From positions 60,682,606 through 60,746,605 of the forward strand of contig OY288243.1 in NCBI GenBank assembly GCA_958450325.1: a DNA stretch of 64,000 nucleotides, given 5' to 3'. Every line of letters starts with the position of its first letter. Positions within the stretch are counted from its first letter, which is position 1. Position numbers and translations under genes: made by a program. This stretch comes from Agrostemma githago. Its lineage: Eukaryota; Streptophyta; Magnoliopsida; Caryophyllales; Caryophyllaceae. Below, one piece after another: positions 22,501 through 33,573 of this stretch. Below the pieces are notes generated by a model, which had not been told where the DNA came from, made no database searches, and saw nothing but the letters and a program-made list of their open reading frames with translations.

Positions 22501-23669
22501 CCACTTCTCCTAATCATGTGTGTCATCTAACTCGGGCTATTTATGGCCTAAAACAGGCTCCCAGAGCCTAGTACACAGAACTTAAGAATTATCTTCAATC
22601 ATATGGTTTCATTCAATCTAAGTCTGATCCGTCTCTATTCCTTCTACATGATAAATCTAACCCAATTTATCTTCTTGCCTATGTGGATGACATTATTGTC
22701 ACAGGACCGGCCTCACCATCACTCATGGCCTTCCTATCTGCATTCTCTCGTCGCTTCTCCTTGAAAGATCTCGGTTTCCCGTCTTACTTCTTAGGCATTG
22801 AAGTCACCCCTACTCCCTCTTGTCTACAACTCACTCAGACTAAATACACTCACAACATACTTACTTGTGCCTCTATGCTTGACTGTAAGCCCGCCACTAC
22901 ACCCATGTCCCCCTACCCGCCTCTTCTTCCCACATCTAGCTCTCCTATTTCCAACCCTACCGACTACCGCACCTTAATTGGTAGCTTACAATATTTGTCC
23001 CTAACCCGGCCCGATGTTGCTTTCAGTGTAAATAGGCTAGCATAGTTTATGCCGGATCCTCAAGAGTCTCACTGGCATGCCTTAAAACGACTTCTACGTT
23101 ATCTCAAGGGTACTCTCCAGGTTGGTATCAATTTATTTCACTCTTCCCCCCTTTCACTACACGCGTTTTGTGATGCTTCCTTGGCAGATAATAAAGATAC
23201 ATATGTCTCAACTACTGGGTTCATTGTCTACCTTGGTCAGAACTCGATCTCCTGGTCGTCTCGCAAACAGCAAGTTGTTGCTCTCTCTTCAACTGAAGCC
23301 GAATTTCGTGTTGTAGCTACTGTCACCATGGAACTCGTCTGGCTCCGTTCACTCCTCACCGAACTTCAGTTCGGCATATCCTCTCCTCCGGTCATATACT
23401 GTGATAACCTGGGTGCGACTCATTATGCTGTTAACCCAGTTTTTCACTCAAAAATGAAACATGTTGCCTTCTCTTTCTACTTTGTCAGGGAGCATGTTCA
23501 AAATGGTCGTCTACGTGTACAACACATTTCAGCCGATGATCAGTTAGCTGATGCCCTAACGAAACTTTTGTCCCGGCCTCATCTTGAGCCTCTGTTACGC
23601 AAGATTGGACTCTCTCTTGGATCGTCCTCCTTGAGGGAGCATGTTAAGGATAAAGATACTAAACAATAG
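19503..23669 (+). pseudogene. Copia gag-pol polyprotein with five in-frame stops
   Basis: One frame of 1389 codons runs from the ATG at 19503 to the stop at 23667 without a frameshift. It is interrupted by stops at codons 94 (19782 TAG), 558 (21174 TAG), 616 (21348 TGA), 1023 (22569 TAG) and 1181 (23043 TAG). Domains: gag at about 1-290 with a CX2CX4HX4C knuckle (CQWCHTTGHYLKNC) near 273; protease with IIDSGATHH near 327; integrase zinc domain HHKLGH...CNACATHK; catalytic Asp in YSDVW, Asp in YSDNGGEY and Glu in the EHNG segment; RT with YVDDIIVTG near 1060; RNase H ending SKMKHVAFSFYFVREHV. The natural stop lies 28 bp inside the 3' LTR. Conserved context suggests each stop arose by a C-to-T or G-to-A change. 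Confidence 0.95.
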
Positions 23670-23872
23670 TAATTATACTCTAGCCTAAATTGTAGATACT
23701 AAATCCTAGTAATTAGGTAACAATACCCTGTGTAATCTCTGTATAGTTAGCAACCCTAAATATGCAAGATACTAGGTTACGGCTCACAGTACTGTAGTAT
23801 TCTGTTTTCACTCTTGTATTTATATCTGTTCATTAATCAATATAATCATCAATTCAAGCATATTCTTCTACA
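23642..23872 (+). repeat. Copia 3' LTR
   Basis: 231 bp, preceded by a purine-rich TTGAGGGAGCA tract and followed by the ATATA duplication. It contains the last 28 bp of the polyprotein frame. Confidence 0.95.
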
Positions 23873-23877
23873 ATATA

Positions 23878-25933
23878 TTCGCTGCCAAACTATTACAATA
23901 CAGGCTGACAATGCTTAAAAAGTACTCCGTACTACATATGCAAATATACAATGTCAAAAATAGAGCCATAATTTCGGGGTTACAGAAATTTTGAGTAACA
24001 AATGCTTTATTTACTACAACTCATGAAACACTGACCACATAGATATGTAGCCAAAAACAGACTCCATCATCAAAATTATGCTAATATAAGGAGTAGTTTT
24101 TCACTTAGTGTTTACAGGTGATATAACGAAAATAGATGGTATCACAGTGAATTGTGTCACGATCACATCACGAAAGTGGAAAATATTGCATTAATGGATA
24201 AACTCACAATTTCAAAACTTCTAAGTTTCAAACTATGTTCATTTCTCAAGAAAAATGCAATAATACATACGCCTAAAAGATATCCCACCCAAACAAAAGC
24301 ATTGACCATGTTTTCATTTTAGGATGTCCTACTATAATCATTGATATTAATATAATTTGTGTGTGCAAATTAACCTAACGTCATTAGTTATAAATAATAA
24401 TAAATTGAACCTAATGTCATTAATCACCAACATTAGTAGGCAGCCAAAATATAAAAATATATAAGTACCTGACCAAAGGACACAGCAGCTACAGGTCCTT
24501 CAGATATATAGCTTGATATAAGGTTACTTCAGGTATTAGAATCTTGGTATAAGCATTTCCAACTCTTCCTCAGTGATCTTCGTAGTAATAGCTGTTGGAA
24601 AGGGGGTATACGATCATGCAACTCTAAAAGAGAAAGTTTAGGACCCAAATAATTTACGGAGTACTAAATAAACAGTCAAAGTATCAAAGTAAAAATTGAC
24701 AAATTGGAAGAAGAACCAAACAACAAATTACTTTAATCTCTGATCATCGAAACCCACGAACGACAATTAAATTAATTAAAGTCCAAGTTCTTAACAGTAT
24801 AAGCATTAAAACAACGTGATTAATAAAATAAATAAAAGAATTCCAACCCATAAACCGACATAAAGTGCAAATAAAAGTGAAAAAAAATAGGACAATTTTA
24901 CCAAATCTGGGACAAATACTACTTATCCAAGTGACTCACATAAGCTCAGTAACACAAAAAAAAACCAATTCCGAGTCCGAAATCTAGGGAGATATTTATC
25001 AATTACAACTAAGAGTAGTTACTATGAGTATTTGTTGATTGATTTTGAGAAATTGAGAAGTTAAAACTTACAGTAAAAATAAGAAACATGAAGATTTAGA
25101 AGAACTTATTTCTAAAATGCACATTCAACCAGGAAGAAATCCCCAAAATTTAAACAACAAAAATCATGATAAAATTACAATAAAAACCCTAGCTCTAAAC
25201 TGTTATTTTCAAATTAAGTACACAAATCGACGATGACACATCGTAAATAAATAGATTTTAGATCATAAATTGATAATTAAAGAACCATGGATTGTAAATA
25301 AGAGAGAAGAACATTGAAATCAGACAAATAACCTAATTTTGTCAAATAGGAAGGCAGGGGTAGTCGGAGACGTTGATTTGAAGGGGTACCGTGTCGGAGG
25401 GAAGGAGTAGCGGCGGTGGCCGGCGTCAGCACTGTAGTGGCGGCCGACGGGAAGTTTTGGACGTTTGAAGGTTATGGTTTTAGGGTATCAACTAATAGGG
25501 TGTGTTACTGTGTGAGGGAGGAAGACAAAGTGAACATAGTGTATGACAAATAGACTTACCCATGAAACTTTAGAATTCAGCGAACCCAAAAAAAGGAATT
25601 AGTTATTTGCGGTTCGGATCTGGAGAATCGTGGTCTGACATGGCCCGAACCGGAATCAGGAATCAGGGAATTTGGTGGAGTGTGGACCGCACCGAATTTA
25701 AATATCTCGGCTCCGTCATGCCAAAACCACCCTCTAATAACACTTTTTTACGGGACCAACCACTAATGTTTTATAAGAATTTATAAACACAATAACCACC
25801 ATTACGATACAACTCACGTATATTCATGCCAAACCAAAATAAATATAAATCAAGAGGAGTAACGTTTACAAAGAATCCAATTTTATATATTAAGGACATA
25901 TTAATCATCTTACTAACATACTTATAAACTACA
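23878..25933. other. Spacer between copia element and Helitron gene
   Basis: AT-rich with no convincing coding region. A GC-rich patch at 25360-25460 stands out, and exon-like scraps occur on the minus strand near 24535-24610, but I could not join them into a gene. The patch could be a captured host fragment. Confidence 0.5.
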
Positions 25934-28900
25934 GTGCAGTGTGGACGCTCCAGTCGCTCACCTTTAACACCGGGAAAATATACGCTTCAAAGTTGGAGAA
26001 TAATTTCTTCCGTAACTAGGAACATTGAACAGGAGAACGAACAAATGGATTTGAATTATTCTAGGCCAAATGGTGGACTACCGACAATATCTGATGTTAA
26101 TCCAACCATTCAAGATGAATTGTATTCAAGCGATGATGACTTAACCGATAATGATTACACAGGTATTCCAAAATTATCGAGTTATGCGATTATTTAAGTA
26201 CGTAAATTTGACTTTCCTAACCATATTTATATTCACAGGTTATTGGGACATAGGCGACCCCATGTGGACGTGTAAGAAATGTGGTGCATTAATGTGGTAC
26301 CAAGAAAGAACAGTTAAAAATAGTAATACCCCAAATCCTGAGTTCTCACTATGTTGCGGTAACGGGAATATCACGTTGCCTCGACTGTCAAGGCCACCAG
26401 ATACATTGCGTATTCTATTTTCTAATGAAAATGCGGAAAGTAAACACTTTCTGGAGAACATAAGTGCTTACAATATGACGTTCTCATTTACTTCATTGGG
26501 GGCAGAATAGATATTTTAGTCAACCAAGGCAGCAGACCATATACTTTCAGACTCCATGGGTAGAACTATCATCGAATAGGGAGTCTTCTACCAGAAGAAG
26601 GATCATCTCCAAAGTTCAGTCAGTTGTACATATATGACACCGACCATGAGATTGATAAGAGAATGCATCACTTCAGGTATCTCCTAAATATCAAATGTGG
26701 TTATATTAATAGATTGAACATGAATCGAGTAACAATAATAATATTAACATTTAATTGTATTTTGGTCTTTTTTAAATCGAGTAAAAATCCTCTTAACGAG
26801 AATATCGTCAAAAGTGTGCAAGAGATGTTAGATCAATATAATTCGTTGACAAAATCTTTTAGAATGGCTCAAGATCGATTGGGATATGATCAGGAAGAGG
26901 ATACAAACGTGAAGCTAAGGCTCATTGAAAGACGACAAAAAGATGGTCGAACTTACAACCTACCAAGTGTTGATGAAGTGCAATGTTAATCATAGGGGAC
27001 GTTGGTAACTTTGATGAGAGAGATTTAATTCTCGAAAAAAAAGATGGCAAATTGAAGAGAATTAATGAACTTCATCTTTTTTTACCTCCCCAAGCAATAC
27101 CCTATCTTATTTGCTAGAGGGGAGGACGGTTATACGGTTGACATTGGGTTTTCTGAGAGCAGCAAACGTAAAAGGAAGACTATTAGTATGAGAGAGTGGT
27201 TCGCTTTCAGGATATTTGAAAGAAAGACGAGCCTACCACTATATTGGATGCACAAAAGTTATTCCATCAGTTTTTGGTCGATGCTTTCACTATGGTGGAA
27301 ACTCAGAGACTTTCCTACATTAGAGCAAACCAGAAGAAATTTAGAACTGATATTAAGAGGAATATTATTGATGCCATTAGTAGAGGAGATGATTGCCCAA
27401 CATCCATTGGTAAAAGACTTGTGTTACCTTCCTCTTTTCCCAATGGAGAACGATTTATGATTGAAAATTACGGCGACGCTATGGCAAACTGTAAGTGGTT
27501 CGGTTTCCCTGACCTATTTATTACATTCACGTGTAATCCAATGTGGCCGGAAATTGTAAGACATCTCAATGAAAGAGGCTTGAAACCTGATGAAATACCT
27601 GAAATTGTTACTCGGGTATTCAAGATAAAGCTTGACCAATTTATTAAGGACATAAAGAAAAAAAGATATTTGGTAAAGTGCAAGCTGGTACGTTTTCTAC
27701 TAATAACAATGGCCTTATCATTATTTAAATTATCACCTCTATTTGTATCTAATCTTTCTTGCTACTCCCTTTCAAATTATATGACATGCGGTTAAACTTC
27801 AGGTGCAACATAGTATGCATTCAAACCAACAAGAATCTTGATTCTTCTAATGAACTTTTGATTAATTTGACAAGAATCTTCCTTCTAGGCTTCTAGCTAG
27901 GGTTGTTCAACGGGCCAGAACCGGACCGACCCGGCCCGACCCGTCGAGGACCGTGGACCGGCCAGACCAAAGGGTAGGACCCTTGGACCGGACCGTTAGC
28001 AGCCGAACCCGAACCTGGACCGACCCGTCGGTCCGGTCTGACCCGGTGGACCGACCGGGGTGGACCGTCTAGGCCATTATGTTGTTTGGATGGTTCATTT
28101 GTTTGTTGGGCTTGGGCCATTAAGACTTTCAGTAATTCAGTTTAGGTAAACTTAATAAATAAAGATAAATATATATATTAATTATATTTCATTCCTTAAT
28201 ATTAGGCTATTAGTTTAAGATATTAGTAGTATTTTTTAGAATTCAAATTTCAAAATCTCAATCTCATATATTTCATGAAAATATCATTCCTAATTCTGGC
28301 TTGATATATATTCAAAATATCTCAAAATATATTCAAAATATATATATTCATGAAAATATATTCAAAATATCTCAAAATATGCTTGATAATTGATTAGTTT
28401 AAATGTTTAATACGTTTTTTTTTTAATTACTGAGCACAACCGGTCTGGACCGGGTTAGACCGGGTAAACCGCGGGTCTGGACCGGTTAAGACCGGGGACC
28501 GGCTAGCGAGATTTCGGAACCCGGCGACCGGACCTAAGGGTTGCCGGTCCGGTCCGGTCTGCACCAACCGGTCCGGGCAGGTCGGTTTCACCGGTCCGGG
28601 TCTTCTGATGAACAGCCCTACTTCTAGCAATAGAATAGGAAGTATGACAAAATAAGAACAACTATTAACTGGCCTGACAAAATCAAAAAGACCCAAATCT
28701 ATCATCTTCAATGGAGAATCATGGTCCTTTGCAGCGAATAGAAGATTCTGTCAATTTCTGAGACCCCCTGATGGTGAAGAATATGAAAAGTTTATGTTGG
28801 ACTACACATTAATGTAAAAATATAATAATTCAACTCCCTTTCTTTCTAATCTTTCTACTACACTGTGTGCAGTTGTTTATATAGTAGAGTTCCAAAAAAG

Positions 28901-30077
28901 GGGGCTTCCGCATGTTCACATTGTTCTATGGTTGCACCGCGACAATAAAATACACAGTCTGGATGACGTTGACAGGTTTATTAAGGCTGAGATACCAGAT
29001 AAAGAACGTGAACCACTATTGTACAATGTTGTCACCGAGTATATGATGCATGGTCCATGTGGCGTAGCTAATAAAAAGTCACCATGTATGCAAGATGGCA
29101 AATGCACCAAACACTTCCCTAAAGATTTCTCCGACAACACGTCTGTTGACGATGACGGATTTCCAATTTATAGGAGAAGAGATGACGGAAGATGTGTAGA
29201 GAAAAATGGTGTTTCTCTTAATAATAGATACGTTGTGCCTTACCATCCGTCACCTTTGTTCAAATATCGTGCTCATATCAACGTCGAGAGGTGCAATCAG
29301 ACTTCATCAATCAAGTACTTATTCAAGTATATCAACAAAGGGCACGGCCGTGTTACTGTTGCTATTTCACGAGATGGAGAAGTCGTTGACGAAATTAAGA
29401 ACTACTACGACTGTAGGTACGTTTCTGCATGTGAAGCTGTTTGGAGAATTCTAGGTTTTCCAATTCACTACCAATGGCCCCCTTTAGTAAGACTGAGATT
29501 TCACCTCCCTAATGAACAAAGCGTGGTGTTTGAAGACGATTAGGACATTGAAGATGTGATAGATCGACCTTCCACAGATAACACAATGTTTCTGGCGTGG
29601 ATGGATTGTAACAGATCAGATGAGAACGCTAGAATGCTGACCTACGTAAAGTTCCCGACAAAGTATGTGTGGCACAATGACAGAAAAGAGTGGACTCCAA
29701 GAAAACGTGGATTTACAATAGGAAGAATTTATCAAGTTGCACCTAATTTCGGAGAAAAATATTATCTCTGGGTACTTCTTAATCATGTGAAAGGGCCCAC
29801 CTGTTTTGAGGATATAAGGACGGTTAATGGAGTGACACATGATACATTTAGAGATGCGTGCTATGCAATGGGACTTCTAGATGACGATAGAGAGTACGTT
29901 GATGCAATAGTAGAGGCGAGTTCATGGAGTACAACGCACTACCTAAGAAATCTATTCGTTCGATTACTACTATCCGGAAGTATGTGTCGACCAGAAATCG
30001 TATGGGAGAAGACGTGGCATTTTCTATCCGAGGACATTTTATATCGCCACAAGAGAGTTCATCAAAATCCAGGTTAA
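25934..30077 (+). pseudogene. Helitron replicase, N-terminal and Rep (HUH) part
   Basis: An exon near 25934-26160 splices to a zinc-rich segment (YWDIGDPMWTCKKCGALMWY, FSLCCGNGNITLP) typical of plant Helitron proteins. Then come FRLHG-type and GSLLPEEGSSPKFSQLYIYD segments, the WFGFPDLFITFTCNPMWPEI segment near 27500, the HUH motif in RGLPHVHIVLW near 28900, and the two-tyrosine motif in IKYLFKYINKG near 29310. Rep would nick and join DNA for rolling-circle transposition. Breaks are a frame change near 26500, TAG at 26561, a frameshift near 27225 and TAG at 29541. The long 27690-28870 intron carries a hAT-type insertion. The last exon ends near 30072 before a second intron. Confidence 0.85.
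27898..28620. mobile_element. Non-autonomous hAT-type element in a Helitron intron (723 bp)
   Basis: The element starts TAGGGTTGTTCA and ends TGAACAGCCCTA, imperfect 12-bp terminal inverted repeats. It is flanked by a perfect 8-bp duplication CTTCTAGC (27890-27897 and 28621-28628). Subterminal regions are packed with GGACCGG/CCGGTCC-type repeats, a common hAT subterminal feature that could be transposase-binding sites. The centre is AT-rich with no transposase. Confidence 0.95.
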
Positions 30078-30239
30078 TACTATTTTACTCTAAATTAGTT
30101 AGTATTGCCTCCCCAATATTTTACTGTACTAATTTATATAATTATTATGTCGCTTAGTTTTCTATATTATCCATATCCATGTGTCATGTGATCAAAACTA
30201 TCAACCTCTCTTACTTTAAACATATTATCATCTTATATG

Positions 30240-31905
30240 CAGATTTACACCTTACTGATGACCAAATACAGAACTATGCGTTGTATGAGATTGAGAAGAT
30301 CCTTCAAGAGAATAGAAGCACTCTTCACAAATTTCCTAACATGCCAGTGGCAGGCGGAGATTTGATAAATAATGTTCGTAATAGGCTGATGCAATCAGAG
30401 CTCAATTATGATAAAGAGGGCTTGAAACGTGAACATGAACTTCTCCTAATGAAAATGACTTCGGAACAGAAAGAAATACATGATGAGATTATGGGAGCAG
30501 TTTTACGAGGATAAGGTGGAGTGTTTTTCATTTACGGTTTTGGTGGGACAGGTAAAACCTTTCTTTGGAGAACACTTTGCGCTGGTATTCGGTCATCAGG
30601 CAACATAGTTCTACCAGTAGCGTCCAGTGGAATCGCATCTCTTCTTCTCCCCGGTGGAAGGACGGCACATTCAATGTTCTGTATACCTTTGAATCCAACG
30701 GAGAGTTCTACGTGTCAGATCAGCCAAGGAAGTGAACTAGCGGAGTTACTATGTCAAACAAAGCTTATTATTTGGGATTAAGCTCCCATGGTTAATCGTT
30801 TTTGCTTTGAAGCATTGGATAAAACTTTACGAGATATATTACGCTCACCCACCAATGCATCTTCTGAGGGAAGACCATTCGGTGGGAAAGTTGTAGTATT
30901 TGGAGATTTTTGCCAGATTCTTCCAATTATTCCTAAAGGTAGTAGGCAGGACATAGTTTTTTCGGCAATTAGCGCATCATACTTGTGGAATTTCTGCAAA
31001 GTTTTGAGGTTGACAAAAAACATGAGACTTCTGTCTAATGGTACAGATGTTAATTTAGATGAAGTCGCAAAATTCTCAAATTGGACTCTGCAACTAGGGG
31101 ATGGCCTGCTCGGTGGCCCTAATGATGGGGAGGTAAGCATAAGTATACCTGCTGACATGCTTATTCAAGAAGCAGGAAATCCGATTGCAACTATAGTTGA
31201 AAGTACGTATCCATCCGTTGTACAACACTTATCTGATGCAAAATATTTCCAAGAGAGGGCTATTCTTGCACCTACTCATGAAACAGTTGAAATGGTGAAT
31301 GATTACCTTCTTTCGCTAATACCAGGTGAGGAGGAGGTTTACCTTAGCTCTGACAATATATGCAGAACAGAGGTGCTAGATGCTTTTGACGAGAGCGCAT
31401 ATTCTGCTGAAGTTTTAAATAGTATAAGGTGCTCTGGACTGCCAAATCATGAATTAAAATTGAAGATTGGGGTTCCTGTTATGCTACTTAGAATCTTAGA
31501 CCAAGCAGCTGGTTTATGCAATGGTACAAGGCTCGTGATAACAAAGTTGGGTGAACGGGTTATCGAGGCAAAAATAATCTCCGGAAGAAACGTTGGCCAA
31601 AAAGTTATCATTGCTAGAATGACATTAAGCCCATCTGATACTGCTCAAATTCACGTTAAACTACGTCGAAAGCAATTCCCAATGATAGTCTCTTTCGCAA
31701 TGACTATCAACAAGAGTCAAGGTCAGTCACTCTCATATGTGGGATTGTTTCTTCCTAAGCCAGTTTTCAGTCATGGACAATTGTACGTTGCTGTCTCACG
31801 TGTAACAAGCAAACTAGGTTTGAAGATATTAATTTGTGACAAGCAAATGTTTGTAGTGATACTACTGAAAATGTAGTATACAAGGAAGTATTCACAAACT
31901 TGCGG
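30240..31905 (+). pseudogene. Helitron PIF1-type helicase part
   Basis: This continues the Helitron gene after an intron at about 30073-30240. The Walker A motif is in YGFGGTGKTF near 30540. Further family segments are LPVASSGIASLLLPGGRTAHS, the FGDFCQILPII segment near 30900, NMRL near 31018, the FAMTINKSQGQSL motif near 31695 and GQLYVAVSRVTSK near 31775. The helicase would unwind DNA during rolling-circle replication. It is broken by TAA at 30512 and 30779 and by a frameshift near 31855. The original C-terminus, ending in a VVYKEVFTNLR-like segment, stops at about 31905. No Helitron hairpin plus CTRR terminus was found downstream. Confidence 0.9.
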
Positions 31906-32308
31906 TAAAATAATTATGAGAAACCATTTTTTTTTTCTTAGCAAGTACATAGTTATACGTGTTGTCTACTTACTATTAGTGCTTGAATAATTGGTGATTA
32001 TTGTCCATATATTTACTTACCAGTTACTACTCACAGCTTCAGTTGAGTTCTGACGTTAAACATATACAACCTACTTTGAACAGTTTTACTAAATGTTGCC
32101 GCACGCACCTAGCAATACACATGATGGTAGTGTCAATACATCTATAGTGGCTAGAAAACTGTGAGAATACACTATACAATACTAAATAGTACAAAACAAA
32201 TCACTCAACCACCAAGATACTTTCAATATATGAGTAATTTGGACTTCAAATAATTTATGAGGCCCCCAAAACTTTGAGACCCAGTGCTAGGGCGCCTATA
32301 GCGCTGCC
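31906..32308. other. Spacer between Helitron gene and hAT element
   Basis: Noncoding. The last 45 bp (from GAGGCCCCCAAAACTTTGAG) continue beyond the hAT insertion at 37215, so the hAT landed in an older dispersed repeat. Confidence 0.5.
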
Positions 32309-33573
32309 TAGGGATGGCAGTGGGTCCAAGACCCGACCCAGACCCGGCGGGTCAGACCCGAATGGGTCGGGTCTGGGTCCAAATTTTCCAGACCCGTTGG
32401 GCATAAGTCGGGTCTGGGTCCTCCCCAAAAAATTCGGGTACGGGTCTGAGTTTTGGGACCCGGACCCGACCCGTAGACCCGTGGACCCGTTTTTTAAAAA
32501 AATCGGAAATTAAACCTACAGAGTACAGACCAAGCAGTGAGTTAGAATTCTCAGAAACAGATCTTAGAAAATAGAAACCCTACAAACTTTTACCCCTTTC
32601 ATCCCCTTCATCTCATTTCAGCCACCTTCATCTCCACTCTTTTCATCCACCTTCTATCTCCTTCAGTCCTTCATCTCCTTCTTCAGATCCAGACACCAGG
32701 TTTAGTTCTCAACTTCTTTTAATTTCATTTCAGATTTATATTTTTTTGTTAATTGAAAAATCGGGGGTATGGTTTGGGTATCCTTGATTGAATATTTAAC
32801 TGAGCTTTAGCCTATCTTCTTTATGGCTGAAATGAACTGAATCTGCAAACTAAAATTAATGGAGCAGAAGTTAACTAAAGTATAATGATTTGTGAGTTGT
32901 GTGTTTCATTGCTTAGTGATCTCCCACTACTGAGAGGGGTAAGATGAGATACTCCGTATTCACTTTGAGAGGAGTAAAATGAGATACTATGGAGTTTATC
33001 CATGTAGTACGTTGATTTGAGTTTAAGAGCAAAGCATGGTGTTCATGTTACCCAACTCTACTATTTTCTTACTCTTAAGATCATCTTGGATTCTAGGCTG
33101 ATTTTACTTGACACTTAGCATTCCTTTCATTCTACTTATTGCTCACCTCCTGTAATCTGATCCTGAATTCCTGATGTAATGAATGTGTTGTGCAGATATT
33201 TGTAATAGCGTATGATTTTGTAGCCTGCTTATAAATTTACGACCTTCCTCACTTGAACATGTGAATTTGTTTGTCCGACTCTTTTGTTTTCCTTTGTGGA
33301 TTTTTATCGCCAATTGGACTTTGCCAACTGCCAATTGGACATAATTAGCTTTACTTAGATACCTTGCTATTCTTGTTTGCAAAAGCTTCAAAAGCGGTGG
33401 TCTGCAATTTGATTGAGTTTGTAGACTTTCAGACTTCTTTCTTCTTGTTCGCCACTTATCAATTCTTTTTTGTTGATCATAGTTTAACGTAATTCTATTG
33501 ATTGTGTGATGATTTTTTAATCAATGTATTGGAGAATTGCAATTATAAATAGTATTAAGTCTTTTTTTTTAGA

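Larger units (their letters stand above)
19190..23872 (+). mobile_element. Complete Ty1/copia LTR retrotransposon (4683 bp)
   Basis: Two 231-bp LTRs (19190-19420 and 23642-23872) start TGTTAAGG and end TTCTACA. They are flanked by the 5-bp target duplication ATATA (19185-19189 and 23873-23877). A TGGTATCAGAGC primer-binding site follows the left LTR directly. The single polyprotein frame has gag, protease, integrase, RT and RNase H in copia order. By eye the LTRs differ at five positions (about 2%), so insertion was fairly recent. The compact size and short LTR suit an Ale/Retrofit-type lineage, which I infer only from layout. Five stops make it non-autonomous. Confidence 0.95.

Noticed and set aside
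31906..32308. Helitron 3' terminus near CACCTAGC or GTGCTAGG
   Set aside because: CTAG-like tetramers are present but no stable GC-rich hairpin lies 10-12 bp upstream of them, so I could not place the end.
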